From Hydrangea macrophylla (Eukaryota; Streptophyta; Magnoliopsida; Cornales; Hydrangeaceae), in assembly GCA_033977485.1 (NCBI GenBank), contig CM066984.1, positions 48,906,600 through 48,970,599 on the forward strand: a stretch of 64,000 nt of DNA. The letters are read 5' to 3'. Under the pieces are notes generated by a model, which did no database searches, was not told the DNA's origin, and saw only the letters and a program-made list of their open reading frames with translations. A program made the translations under genes and the position numbers. Each line of letters begins with the position of its first letter. Within the stretch, counting starts at the first letter, position 1. This document shows positions 11,795 through 24,511 of the stretch, one piece after another.

Positions 11795-12087
11795 CCAAGG
11801 GTTTCTTAGAAGGGATTAAAAGAAAGAACTTTGTAGCAGCTTTGGGATCATACAACGTGAATGAAATTTATTTTCTGGAGACCTATTCAATTTTCTCTGC
11901 TTGTTCTTGATTGAACAATCCGAACTTATCAAAGGCATTCCCTTTGTGGCGTTCAAACCAAATCTGGGTTCTTGAAACAGGATTTCAACGGGTCTAGATC
12001 ATCCCTGTGACTTGATTGTTGGCTTTCTTGGGTGAATTACAATCTGATCGTGGGTTCAAGGAATATCAATTCCACGGGTTCACATCA
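11795..12087 (+). repeat. G1 5' LTR, second surviving segment
   Basis: It continues the LTR after the LINE and ends GGGTTCACATCA, exactly as the 3' LTR does at 46492. By eye about six substitutions separate the two LTR copies over 347 bp, so the element is moderately old. Confidence 0.85.
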
Positions 12088-12089
12088 TT

Positions 12090-12101
12090 TGGTATCAGAG
12101 C
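12090..12101 (+). other. primer-binding site of G1
   Basis: TGGTATCAGAGC, complementary to the 3' end of initiator tRNA-Met, begins two bases after the LTR. Confidence 0.9.
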
Positions 12102-13090
12102 TTAGGCTCCAAATCAGGTATGATTTATCCATTTTTTTTTTCGTGTTCTTGTGTCTGTTTCTCATTTTTTTTTGTTCTGTTATTTTCGTGATCTTGTTAC
12201 ATCTCGTCTTTCTGTTCAATTCGTGTTCTATTCTTTTCGTGTTCTTGTTTTAGTTCGTGTTCGTGTTCTTGATTACAATCTGGAATTTTGTGTTTAGGGT
12301 TGCGAATCTGATCTGTAATTTTTTTTTCTCTTGCTACTTCGTGTTCGTTCATCCTCGTGATTTAGGGTTATTTTGGTGCTTCACGAACGTGAACTGTGGA
12401 GTCGCCCTGATTATTCCAAAAAAAAAAAAAAAAAACAAAAGAAAAGAAAAGAGGAAAAAAAAAAAGAAAGGGAAGAGAAGAGATCGGGTCCTAAAAAAAA
12501 AAAAAAAAAAAAAAAAAGAGTACCAAAACTCGTCTTAAATTTTTTTGTTCGTTTTGCATTGTCCATGGTCTAAGGAGTCCGAAACTGATCTTACTCCATA
12601 GTGTGAAAAATTTTCCGAAAAAAAATTCGATTTTTGTGCTGTTCGAAACCTATCTTCTGTGATTGCTGTTTCCTGGGATAAACTTTGTTTCCATCTTCAA
12701 TTGGCTCATATTAAAAAAAAAAACAAAAAAAATTATTCGTGATTTTTTTCTTTTATTCCCCTCGAAATCTGATTTCTTGTTTCGTTTGCCCTCGTCGTAT
12801 ATTTTCTTGAGATCCGTGTCATTTTTTTTTCTTTTTTTCTATTACTTCCTTGTTTCTAGAATCTATTGCTGGCTGGGATAAAACAGTGTTGTGTCTTGAT
12901 TTAGTTCAATTAGTTCTTGAAAGAACTTGAAAGGGAAAACAATTGAGGTAAAAGGCAAGAGTGTGTGAGACTAATTTCGGAAAAAAGCCAATCAGAGTAA
13001 ACACGAGTGGAGTGACAATTTTTGAGCGTAAACACGTAAGGGAGTGTGTGAGGTTTTACCACTAATATTCTTGTTTTGCAGCACATTAAA
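12102..13090 (+). other. G1 leader, A- and T-rich, no gene
   Basis: This is the untranslated leader between primer site and gag, as in G2 and G3. It holds long purine runs (12418-12520, mostly A with AAAGAAAAG blocks) and T tracts. The lysine-rich and phenylalanine-rich open frames here come from those runs. It ends TTGCAGCACATTAAA before the gag ATG; G2 and G3 have TTGCAGCGAAAT at the same place. Confidence 0.7.
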
Positions 13091-14088
13091 ATGGATGACT
13101 CAACACCTAGAGGGGAGGCAGATAACACAACCTTTATGTTGCAGGCCATGCAACGAAAGTTTGAACGGTTAAATTTGGTGTTGGGGGAGGTAAGGGATAG
13201 GATGGATCAACAAGATGTAGTGATTCAAAATCTGCAAGGTAGGCATGATGGGAGGAGACGTGAGCCTAGAGTTGAAAATGAGTATGAGATCGAAGAAGAT
13301 GAAGAGGATGAGGAAGATGTAGTATCTGATGTTGGTAGGGGAGGAATGGGTAGACCTAGAGGAGGTAGGCGTGGAAGAGGACCTAGGGGGAATCCAAGGG
13401 GTCGAGATGGGGTAGATAGGAACCTTGGGAGCATTAAAATGAAAATACCATCTTTCCAAGGGAGGAATGACCCTGAAGTGTATTTAGAGTGGGAGAAGAA
13501 AATAGAGTTGATTTTTGATTGTCACAACTACTTAGAGGAGAAGAAGGTGAAGCTGGCGGTAATTGAATTCACTGATTATGCAATTATTTGGTGGGATCAA
13601 TTAATGACCAATAGGAGGAGGAATCATGAAAGACCTGTAGAAGCATGAGGTGAGCTGAAAGCTCTCATGAGGAGGCGATTTGTACCTAGCCACTACTACA
13701 GAGACCTCTACCAAAAGTTACAAAACCTTTCACAAGGGTCCCGGAGTGTGGAGGAATACCATAAGGAGATGGAGGTGGCTATGATTCGGGCTAATGTAGA
13801 GGAGGATCGAGAGGCCACAATGGCTAGATTTTTAAGTGGTTTGAATAGGGATATAGCCAATGTAGTTGAGTTGCAGCATTATGTGGAGGTAGAGGACATG
13901 GTGCACATGGCTATGAAGGTGGAGAGGCAATTAAAAAGAAAGGGGGCAGCAAGGTATACTTCAGTTTCTAGCACTCCTTGGAAACCAAAGTGGGAAAGGA
14001 ATGACCGAGCTGTAGTAAAGGGAAAGACCGAACCACCTAAAGAAAAAGATGAGGGGACTAGCAAGAGCAAATCCAAGGTAGAGTTGTA
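13091..14088 (+). pseudogene. G1 gag (CRM-like), broken
   Basis: The start is ATG at 13091 (MDDSTPRGE). The order is an acidic and Arg/Gly-rich N-terminus, then the Retrotrans_gag core ([66 protein letters not shown]). Gag would form the particle that packages element RNA. A TGA at 13646-13648 replaces the Trp seen in G2 and G3 (ETWEDMK). Near 14060-14106 the zinc knuckle that G2 and G3 carry ([14 protein letters not shown]) is gone, and two stops occur. The product would be truncated and unable to bind RNA in the usual way. Confidence 0.85.
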
Positions 14089-14106
14089 ACCTTCAAGGAC
14101 TAGCGG

Positions 14107-16513
14107 GTGATGATTATGCGTGACAATGGGGAGGTGATGACTGAAGGTGAAGACGATAGTGATGGAGTATCTGATGCTAGTGATGATGATGGATTGGAAT
14201 ACCCCATAGCAGGTGAGTCTCTTGTTGCCAGGCGTGCTCTCAATACACAAATGAAGGTAGATGATATGGAGCAGCAGAGAGAAAACATATTTCATACTAG
14301 ATGCTATGTAAATAACAAGGTGTGTAGTATGATTATAGACGAGGGAAGTTGCACCAATGTAGCTAGTACCACTTTAGTTGAGAAGTTGAACTTACCTTTG
14401 CTGAAGCATCCTAGACCTTATAAGTTGCAGTGGTTGAATGAGTGTGGAGAGGTTAAGGTCAGTAAGCAGGTTTTGGTGGCCTTCTCTATTGGGAGGTATA
14501 GTGACGAGGTGCTTTGTGATGTTGGCCTTCCCTATGCATGCTGGCCATATTTTGTTGGGGAGGCCGTGGCAGTATGATAGGAGAGTGATGCATGATGGGT
14601 TTAGGAACCGATATAGCTTTGAAAAAGATGGAAAAACAATCAAGCTTGCTCCTTTAACCCCAAAACAGGTCTATGAGGACCAACTGAAACTAAAAAGTGA
14701 GGTTGAGCAAAAAGAAACATGAGAGAAAAGAAAAATGAGAGTGAGAGAGAAATTTCAAGAAAAAGAGGGAGTGAAAAAGAAAAAGAAAATAGAGAAATGG
14801 GTGAGAATAAAGAAAAGGGAGTGGAGTCAAGAGAGAAAAAAGAAAGAGAGTCTGTAGAGCGAAAAGAAAAGACAAAATTGAGTTTTTATGCAAAAGAGAG
14901 TGAGGTTAAGAGGGTATTTTTAGCAAATCAGCCTGTGATTCTTCTTGTTTACAAAGAATGTTATCTTAATCTTGATGAAACTAACCAATCTCTTCCTAGT
15001 TTGGCTGTTTCTTTGTTGCAGGAGTTCGAGGATGTATTTCCGGAGGAGATGCTGAGTGGGTTGCCGCCCATTAGAGGCATTGAGCATCAAATTGATTTGG
15101 TACCCGGGGCTGTTATTCCAAACCGACCAGCCTATAGGATCAATCCGGAGGAGACAAAGGAGCTTCAAAGGCAAGTTGAAGATTTGATGAGCAAGGGGTA
15201 CGTAAGAGAGAGCATGAGCCCATGTGCAGTACCAGTGCTACTAGTGCCAAAGAAGGATGGGACTTGGAGGATGTGCGTTGATTGCAGAGCTGTCAATAAT
15301 ATCACGGTAAAGTATCGTCATCCCATTCCTCGTTTAGATGATATGCTTGATGAATTGCATGGTTCATGTATTTTCAGTAAAATAGATCTTAAAAGTGGAT
15401 ACCATCAAATAAGAATGAAAGAGGGAGATGAGTGGAAAACTGCATTTAAGACTAAATATGGACTTTATGAATGGTTAGTTATGCCATTTGGACTTACAAA
15501 TGCGCCTAGTACTTTCATGCGGTTAATGAACCATGTATTACGTGCATTCATAGGCAAATTTGTAGTCGTCTATTTTGATGATATCCTAGTGTACAGCAAG
15601 AACTTAAATGAACACATTCAACATTTGAGATGTGTGTTTGGTGTGTTGAAATCTGAAAAGTTGTATGCTAATTTTAAGAAATGTACTTTTTGCATGGAAA
15701 AAGTTGTTTTTCTTGGATATGTTGTTAGCACAGAAGGTATTGAGGTGGATGAAGAGAAAGTCAAGGCCATCAGGGAGTGGCCAACGCCTAAAGGTATCAC
15801 TGAGGTAAGAAGCTTTCATGGTTTAGCTAGCTTTTATAGGCGTTTTGTTAAGGATTTTAGTACACTTGCTGCACCACTCACTGAAATCATTAAGAAGAAT
15901 GTTGGGTTTCATTGGGGAATTGAACAAGAGAATGCTTTTGCTACTATTAAAGAAAGGCTATGTTCTGTACCTGTGTTAGCATTACCTGACTTTAACAAAA
16001 CTTTTGAGATTGAATGTGATGCTTTAGGTATAGGGATTGGAGCCATTTTGATGCAGGATAGGAGGCCCATAGCCTTTTTCAGTGAAAAACTAAGTGGGGC
16101 TGCCCTAAATTACCCTATTTATGACAAGGAACTTTATGCTCTTGTTCGCTCTCTAGAGACATGGCAGCACTACCTTTGGCCTAAGGAGTTTGTGATCCAC
16201 ACCGATCATGAATCATTGAAGCATCTTAAGGGACAAGGTAAATTAAATAAGAGACATGCTAGATGGATGGAATACATTGAGACTTTTCCTTATGTCATCC
16301 GTTACAAGCAAGGTAAGGAAAACATTGTTGCGATGCTTTATCCCGAAGGCATGTACTTCTTACTTCTATGAGTGCTAAAATGCTTGGGTTTGAATATGTG
16401 AAAGATATGTATGCCAATGATGCTGATTTTTCTGTGTATTTGGCATGTGATAAAGCGACATTTGGTAAGTTTTTTAAGCATGATGGTTATTTGTTTAAAG
16501 AAAGTAAATTGTG
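14107..16513 (+). pseudogene. G1 protease, RT and RNase H, broken
   Basis: The protease motif reads [13 protein letters not shown] where G2 and G3 have [12 protein letters not shown]. Frameshifts lie near 14522-14532 and 14719 and near 16331 (one base missing before the expected ADALSRRY). Between protease and RT is a Lys/Glu-rich linker. RT is well kept ([34 protein letters not shown]), as is RNase H ([22 protein letters not shown]). The RT and primer-site pattern fits the CRM lineage of chromoviruses. The coding region stops mid-codon at 16513, where the 28-kb insertion begins, and resumes at 44685. Confidence 0.85.
16509..16513. repeat. target-site duplication, left copy (TTGTG)
   Basis: TTGTG precedes the first LARD LTR and is repeated at 44680-44684 after the last. 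Joining the flanks restores the G1 codons for KLCVPHC, matching KLCIPNC in G3. Confidence 0.9.
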
Positions 16514-18704
16514 TGTCACACCCCGATTTTTGGACAACCAAATATTCAATCCAGAGCCTGTATCCGGACTAATATTCAATTACCAAAAATCACGAGAGCG
16601 ACACCCTCCCATATGCTAACAGAAAATTTATTGAAAACAGTATTTAATACTCCTTAAATAAGGACATGTGATCTTGTGTTTAAAGAAAAACTCTTTATTA
16701 TTAAACATGTATTCCCAAACATCCATTTCATTGTAAAAGAAATAAAGTTCCATTATAAATATTATATCACTTTTCAATTTAAAAAAAAAATATCATTTTC
16801 ATAAATAAAATGTCCACATACAGAGTTCAGCGGAAATAAAAATAAATAAGAATAAAATCTATACATCCATTGGTCAGAGTAACTACAACGTTCCAGAAAA
16901 TAAAATACAATCAAGTACAACAAAAATAAGTACAACTCCAATAATAAACAACACAACAACCATCTCTTCACCCAAACAGAAGCTCCAACGAAAATCTCAA
17001 AAAAAACTAAACCTGCACAAATACATTCGACTACGTTTCATATAGAAACGCCCCCGAATGTATAACACACTCGGGTCAGTCACATGACTGGTATGAGTTA
17101 AACAAAACAACAAGTCTTAGGGATCCAACTTGAACCCGTAGACAACAAATTACACTACAACACTCTTGGGTCAAGACAGGTAGTTCCACACACATATCTG
17201 GACAATAGAGTAGTTTCCATTTATGTGGTGACAAGTAGTTTCTTGCCCGAAATCCAAAGCTACTACGAATTTCATACTTACCCATTACTTATGGTGAGCC
17301 AAACCTGTAATACGTTAGTGGGCCCACCATCCTGCAAATTGAATGATCATAAACCAAGCAAACAATTCCGTATACAAACCGTCCACATTCTAACTCAAAC
17401 GTCGCATTCATTTTTCCACGCTTATCAGTCTTATGAAATAATCCATGTTCATTACTTATTAACTTTAAATTTATCTTTGCATTCCCTAGCTTCACCACTT
17501 GGCCACCCTCCATGGTACACCCACACATATATCCCATGTGTGCCCGGACATACTACAAACATCCACTCTGGTGCTAGTTTGGTTGGGGTATCAACCAAAC
17601 CAGGTATACACACAGAAGGCCAGTCAATATGCCTAGACGTCTAACAAATAAGCCGAGCATAAGGCTTAGGCCATCTTGATCACGAAGCCACTGGCAAAAA
17701 GGTACACTCAGCAAGTCGAGCTACCAAAAACAAAACATATCACACAACGGGGAGCGGTGAACACTAAGGAATTATGTTGCAATTATTGTTTATCGTTCGT
17801 ATTATCCCCATAATTGTGAATTTCACATTTATCACATAGTTCCGTCTTATAATCCAATCACATCTCTAACTTTTAGATGTATTCCAATTTCTTACAATAA
17901 AGGGTTTTATCAATTAACCCATAATAATCTTCCCTTAAAATTTTCAATCAAATTACAAGATCCCCAATATATTATTCAACGAATCTATGTTACTCCTTTT
18001 TATCAAAATGACCACAAAATAAGGTCAGTTATTTCAGATACAATAGTCTCAACCCAACATTCAATATTAGCATACATAAAGCACATAATAAGAAATCATA
18101 TTCTCCAATTTTGCACGTTTAACTACATTAAAAACTGTTACTGTAATCTTAAATTTCTGCCCAAACGGTGCAGAATCAAGAAAAACTTAAAACACGAAAA
18201 GTGTGCAGAATCACGTTTTACATAAGACACGCGGACAGAATGTTCAAATTCAAAGCCACGATTTTCTAATAATTTTCTAAAGTTTCTGCAACTGTGTAAA
18301 TTAAAAAAACGAATTTCCATATATCTCTTAATGATCATGAATATTTCACATTTAGTTTTATCAAACTAACGAACTACTCACCTAACCCTTTCGAATACCC
18401 TAAGGTCATAATCACAAAGTCACACGAAGGGGAAAGAATATATCTAAATCACTTCAACCATAACAACGTGTATCGATCTATTACAAAGATCTAACCCTAA
18501 CAATTAAATTTTAACATACACTACTTTACTCCCATACACATACATATGTATACATACGTGTATATATATATATATTCGGATACACAAAGTTTAACTCACC
18601 TAGTTCGATCCAAAATTGACAACCACGAATACCCCACGATCCACACGTGACCACGAACCCGGGACCGTTCTCCTTCTTCTCTCTTTTCTTCTTCTTCCTT
18701 CTTC

Positions 18705-18751
<47 letters not shown>

Positions 18752-19383
18752 GGCTGAGTATATGTGGGTATCTCTTTTTGTTTTTGGCTTAATGTATATG
18801 TATTAACCTAATATTATATAACTATAGGTATACACACACTATAATATTATATAAATATCATAACACACTCCACACCAAACACACGCACACGTGCACTACT
18901 GATGTTCTCAAATTTTAAAATTCAATAGTATTTTCTATGGCGTAAAACACTCACACTAATTTCGTATGTTAACCCCATTAATAATGCAAAATAAAATTAT
19001 AAAAGTACCAACTAAAACTTTTTAAACTAATTAAAATAAATTAGAAGATTACACTATTCACATAGTCCAACCTCAACTAAGTTTCGCATTCGCAAATTTC
19101 ACTACATTTATCCAATTGGGAACATTTTAACTCATATAAAAATTTAAACTTAAATAGAAATCACCATTTTATAAGTCCCACCCCTATAATATTTATTTAA
19201 CCAAAAAAAATATTTACAGTGTAACACCCAAATTAAATAAGCTCACTAAGAAAATAATACAGTGTTTTTCAAACATTAATATTTTTAAACACATGTCTTA
19301 CGTAGGTACACTCATATAACATTGCTAATTGAAATTTCAATAAAAATATTATTTAAACACTTACAAATTTTCGGGTTGTTACA
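16514..19383 (-). repeat. LARD LTR 1 (2,870 bp)
   Basis: Almost the same sequence recurs at 20488-23405 and 24512-27406. This copy lacks 53 bp present in the other two (inserted after about 16895; compare 20878-20930), lost between short CCA repeats. It contains a TC microsatellite at 18708-18749 and a TA run near 18560-18575. Short open frames in it (for example 17225-17644) recur only because the copies are near identical. Confidence 0.9.
18708..18749. repeat. (TC)n microsatellite in LARD LTR 1
   Basis: About 42 bp of CT dinucleotides. The same site is about 37 bp in LTR 2 (22735-22771), 22 bp in LTR 3 (26751-26772) and 52 bp in LTR 4 (43994-44045). Confidence 0.85.
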
Positions 19384-20487
19384 TTCTACCCTCCTTAAAG
19401 AAATTTCGCCCCGAAATTTGGGGTACAACAAATACATATAATTAATATGCATGACGTTAAACACACAATGAAAGCAATCCAACATCGAAGTGTCGCTATC
19501 GTTTAACTCCCGACAGTAATGAGACCTGGTACATCGAGCGAATAATCCAAACAAGGAAACACTCATGTATATACCCATAGTCTCATATAGTCGCTTGTTA
19601 AATTTTAACAGACACACAAGACACAACACCAGTAAGGTAAAGCACATAATTTCACATAAAGCACTAGATATTAACCATTTATTAAAAGCAACAATTGATT
19701 AATTTCACCAAGATATGACTACGTGTATGCACATGTTCCCCTCTTACTGTGTCCCGCACAACACTTCATCGGGATATCCAATACTTACTCACCGCTCCAA
19801 CCACATCTGAGAAATATTTACTGGCACTGAAGAGAAATATATCCATGTCTGGTAATAATCATAATATAATCAGAAATCAAGAAAATCTGTAATAATAGAC
19901 GGTTGTATAGAACACCCATAGAGAATATGGCAGATTCGCCGATAGTATAAGAAGTCCAAATGCCCAATAAATGAAGTCCAATAATCAACTCAGTAGATAA
20001 TAAAAGGGACAATAGGAATCCTGCTGATAAAATAATAAGTCTTCTGAGATTAAGAGAATCCCGATACTTCAATAGAATAATACCCTTCTGAATGTTAAGT
20101 TGATACTGCCAGATAATAATAACTCGAAGAAGATATTCCAGTACTACTCCTGAACTCAACCGCCTGACGAAGAAAATTACATCTCCCCTCTACTATTTCA
20201 TCCCATGACAATTAAAATGATGCATGCTCTACTAATCAATATTAAATAACGTTACTAATGCTCCTAATATGGTATACATTTAAAATCCACTAATTTCTTT
20301 TTTGTATATATATATATATATTTTATAATAGGTACACATCTGTAGTTAACTTTTACATAAGTAAACACATAGACACACATGACCCGACCCAAATAAATCG
20401 CAAACCTATAACTCTGACCAACTCCTTACTCCACATTCCGAGGATCACCTAGACTCGCTAAGCTAACCTTAAGCTCTGATACCAAAC
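19384..20487 (-). other. LARD internal segment 1 (non-coding)
   Basis: Only 1.1 kb separates the two LTRs. On the minus strand it begins with a primer site next to LTR 2 and ends with a polypurine tract (AAGGAGGGTAGAA, 19384-19396) next to LTR 1. No gag or pol motif is present in any frame. Two open frames of about 111-113 codons (19312-19647, 19818-20159, minus) have no recognisable domain and I do not call them genes. Confidence 0.8.
20471..20484 (-). other. LARD primer-binding site (segment 1)
   Basis: On the minus strand it reads TGGTATCAGAGCTT, complementary to initiator tRNA-Met, three bases inside LTR 2. Confidence 0.85.
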
Positions 20488-22731
20488 TGTCACACCCCGA
20501 TTTTTGGACAACCAAATATTCAATCCAGAGCCTGTATCCGGACTAATATTCAATTACCAAAAATCACGAGAGCGACACCCTCCCATATGCTAACAGAAAA
20601 TTTATTGAAAACAGTATTTAATACTCCTTAAATAAGGACATGTGATCTTGTGTTTAAAGAAAAACTCTTTATTATTAAACATGTATTCCCAAACATCCAT
20701 TTCATTGTAAAAGAAATAAAGTTTCATTATAAATATTATATCACTTTTCAATTTAAAAAAAAAATATCATTTTCATAAATAAAATATCCACATACAGAGT
20801 TCAGCGGAAATAAAAATAAATAAGAATAAAATCTATACATCCATTGGTCAGAGTAACTACAACGTTCCCAATACCCAATATACCATATTTATTACAATTA
20901 TACATACTGGCCCACAATGCCAGAAAATAAAATACAATCAAGTACAACAAAAATAAGTACAACTCCAATAATAAACAACACAACGACCATCTCTTCACCC
21001 AAACAGAAGCTCCAACGAAAATCTCCAAAAAAACTAAACCTGCACAAATACATTCGACTACGTTTCATATAGAAACGCCCCCGAATGTATAACACACTCG
21101 GGTCAGTCACATGTTTGGTATGAGTTAAACAAAACAACAAGTCTTAGGGATCCAACTTGAACCCGTAGACAACAAATTACACTACAACACTCTTGGGTCA
21201 AGACAGGTAGTTCCACACACATATCTGGACAATAGAGTAGTTTCCATTTATGTGGTGGCAAGTAGTTTCTTGCCCGAAATCCAAAGCTACTACGAATTTC
21301 ATACTTACCCATTACTTATGGTGAGCCAAACCTGTAATACGTTAGTGGGCCCACCATCCTGCAAATTGAATGATCATAAACCAAGCAAACAATTCCGTAT
21401 ACAAACCGTCCACATTCTAACTCAAACGTCGCATTCATTTTTCCATGCTTATCAGTCTTATGAAATAATCCATGTTCATTACTTATTAACTTTAAATTTA
21501 TCTTTGCATTCCCTAGCTTCACACCACTTGGCCACCCTCCATGGTACACCCACACATATATCCCATGTGTGCCCGGACATACTACCAACATCCACTCTGG
21601 TGCTAGTTTGGTTGGGGTATCAACCAAACCAGGTATACACACAGAAGGCCAGTCAATATGCCTAGACGTCTAACAAATAAGCCGAGCATAAGGCTTAGGC
21701 CAGCTTGATCACGAAGCCACTGGCAAAAAGGTACACTCAGCAAGTCGAGCTACCAAAATCAAAACATATCACACAACGGGGAGCGGTGAACACTAAGGAA
21801 TTATGTTGCAATTATTGTTTATCGTTCGTATTATCCCCATAATTGTGAATTTCACATTTATCACATAGTTCCGTCTTATCATCCAATCACATCTCTAACT
21901 TTTAGATGTATTCCAATTTCTTACAATAAAGGGTTTTATCAATTAACCCATAATAATCTTCCCTTAAAATTTTCAATCAAATTACAAGATCCCCAATATA
22001 TTATTCAACGAATCTATTTTACTCCTTTTTATCAAAATGACCACAAAATAAGGTCAGTTATTTCAGATACAATAGTCTCAACCCAACATTCAATATTAGC
22101 ATACATAAAGCACATAATAAGAAATCATATTCTCCAATTTTGCACGTTTAACTACATTAAAAACTGTTACTGTAATCTTAAATTTCTGCCCAAACGGTGC
22201 AGAATCAAGGAAAACTTAAAACACGAAAAGTGTGCAGAATCACGTCTTACATAAGACACGCGGACAGAATGTTCAAATTCAAAGCCACGATTTTCTAATA
22301 ATTTTCTAAAGTTTCTGCAACTGTGTAAATTAAAAAAACGAATTTCCATATATCTCTTAATAATCATGAATATTTCACATTTAGTTTTATCAAACTAACG
22401 AACTACTCACCTAACCCTTTCGAATACCCTAAGGTCATAATCACAAAGTCACACGAAGGGGAAAGAATATATCTAAATCACTTCAACCATAACAACGTGT
22501 ATCGATCTATTACAAAGATCTAACCCTAACAATTAAATTTTAACATACACTACTTTACTCCCATACACATACATATGTATACATACGTGTATATATATAT
22601 ATATTCGGATACACAAAGTTTAACTCACCTAGTTCGATCCAAAATTGACAACCACGAATACCCCACGATCCACACGTGACCACGAACCCGGGACCGTTCT
22701 CCTTCTTCTCTCTTTTCTTCTTCTTCCTTCT

Positions 22732-22773
<42 letters not shown>

Positions 22774-23405
22774 GGCTGAGTATATGTGGGTATCTCTTTT
22801 TGTTTTTGGCTTAATGTATATGTATTAACCTAATATTATATAACTATAGGTATACACACACTATAATATTATATAAATATCATAACACACTCCACACCAA
22901 ACACACGCACACGTGCACTACTGATGTTCTCAAATTTTAAAATTCAATAGTATTTTCTATGGCGTAAAACACTCACACTAATTTCGTATGTTAACCCCAT
23001 TAATAATGCAAAATAAAATCATAAAAGTACCAACTAAAACTTTTTAAACTAATTAAAATAAATTAGAAGATTACACTATTCACATAGTCCAACCTCAACT
23101 AAGTTTCGCATTCGCAAATTTCACTACATTTATCCAATTGGGAACATTTTAACTCATATAAAAATTTAAACTTAAATAGAAATCACCATTTTATAAGTCC
23201 CACCCCTATAATATTTATTTAACCAAAAAAAATATTTACAGTGTAACACCCAAATTAAATAAGCTCACTAAGAAAATAATACAGTGTTTTTCAAACATTA
23301 ATATTTTTAAACACATGTCTTACGTAGGTACACTCATATAACATTGCTAATTGAAATTTCAATAAAAATATTATTTAAACACTTACAAATTTTCGGGTTG
23401 TTACA
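20488..23405 (-). repeat. LARD LTR 2 (2,918 bp)
   Basis: Full LTR with TG..CA ends. It acts as the 5' LTR of segment 1 and the 3' LTR of segment 2. It differs from LTR 1 by the 53-bp block, microsatellite length and scattered single bases. Confidence 0.9.
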
Positions 23406-24511
23406 TTCTACCCTCCTTAAAGAAATTTCGCCCCGAAATTTGGGGTACAACAAATACATATAATTAATATGCATGACGTTAAACACACAATGAAAGCAAT
23501 CCAACATCGAAGTGTCGCTATCGTTTAACTCCCGACAGTAATGAGACCTGGTACATCGAGCGAATAATCCAAACAAGGAAACACTCATGTATATACCCAT
23601 AGTCTCATATAGTCGCTTGTTAAATTTTAACAGACACACAAGACACAACACCAGTAAGGTAAAGCACATAATTTCACATAAAGCACTAGATATTAACCAT
23701 TTATTAAAAGCAACAATTGATTAATTTCACCAAGATATGACTACGTGTATGCACATGTTCCCCTCTTACTGTGTCCCGCACAACACTTCATCGGGATATC
23801 CAATACTTACTCACCGCTCCAACCACATCTGAGAAATATTTACTGGCACTGAAGAGAAATATATCCATGTCTGGTAATAATCATAATATAATCAGAAATC
23901 AAGAAAATCTGTAATAATAGACGGTTGTATAGAACACCCATAGAGAATATGGCAGATTCGCCGATAGTATAAGAAGTCCAAATGCCCAATAAATGAAGTC
24001 CAATAATCAACTCAGTAGATAATAAAAGGGACAATAGGAATCCTGCTGATAAAATAATAAGTCTTCTGAGATTAAGAGAATCCCGATACTTCAATAGAAT
24101 AATACCCTTCTGAATGTTAAGTTGATACTGCCAGATAATAATAACTCGAAGAAGATATTCCAGTACTACTCCTGAACTCAACCGCCTGACGAAGAAAATT
24201 ACATCTCCCCTCTACTATTTCATCCCATGACAATTAAAATGATGCATGCTCTACTAATCAATATTAAATAACGTTACTAATGCTCCTAATATGGTATACA
24301 TTTAAAATCCACTAATTTTTTTTTTGTATATATATATATATATATTTTATAATAGGTACACATCTGTAGTTAACTTTTACATAAGTAAACACATAGACAC
24401 ACATGACCCGACCCCAATAAATCGCAAACCTATAACTCTGACCAACTCCTTACTCCACATTCCGAGGATCACCTAGACTCGCTAAGCTAACCTTAAGCTC
24501 TGATACCAAAC
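23406..24511 (-). other. LARD internal segment 2 (non-coding)
   Basis: A near-identical copy of segment 1 (1,106 bp) with polypurine tract at 23406-23418 and primer site at 24495-24507. No coding domain. Confidence 0.85.

Noticed and set aside
12257..12573. Lysine-rich frames in the G1 leader
   Set aside because: They are translations of A-rich and AAAGAAAAG-type tracts; no homology in G2 or G3 coding regions.
13060..13095. Splice acceptor (TTGCAG) just before gag in G1, G2 and G3
   Set aside because: The motif is conserved, but I could not identify a matching donor in the leader, and the same bases may simply be leader sequence.
17225..17644. 139-codon frame in LARD LTR, repeated in the other LTRs
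   Set aside because: It is in LTR sequence, has no domain, and its end differs between copies through a 2-bp indel (compare 21252-21665).
19312..20159. Open frames of 111 and 113 codons (minus) repeated identically in the LARD segments
   Set aside because: They lack known domains, one overlaps the LTR end, and identity among near-identical copies is not evidence of selection. They remain unproven.
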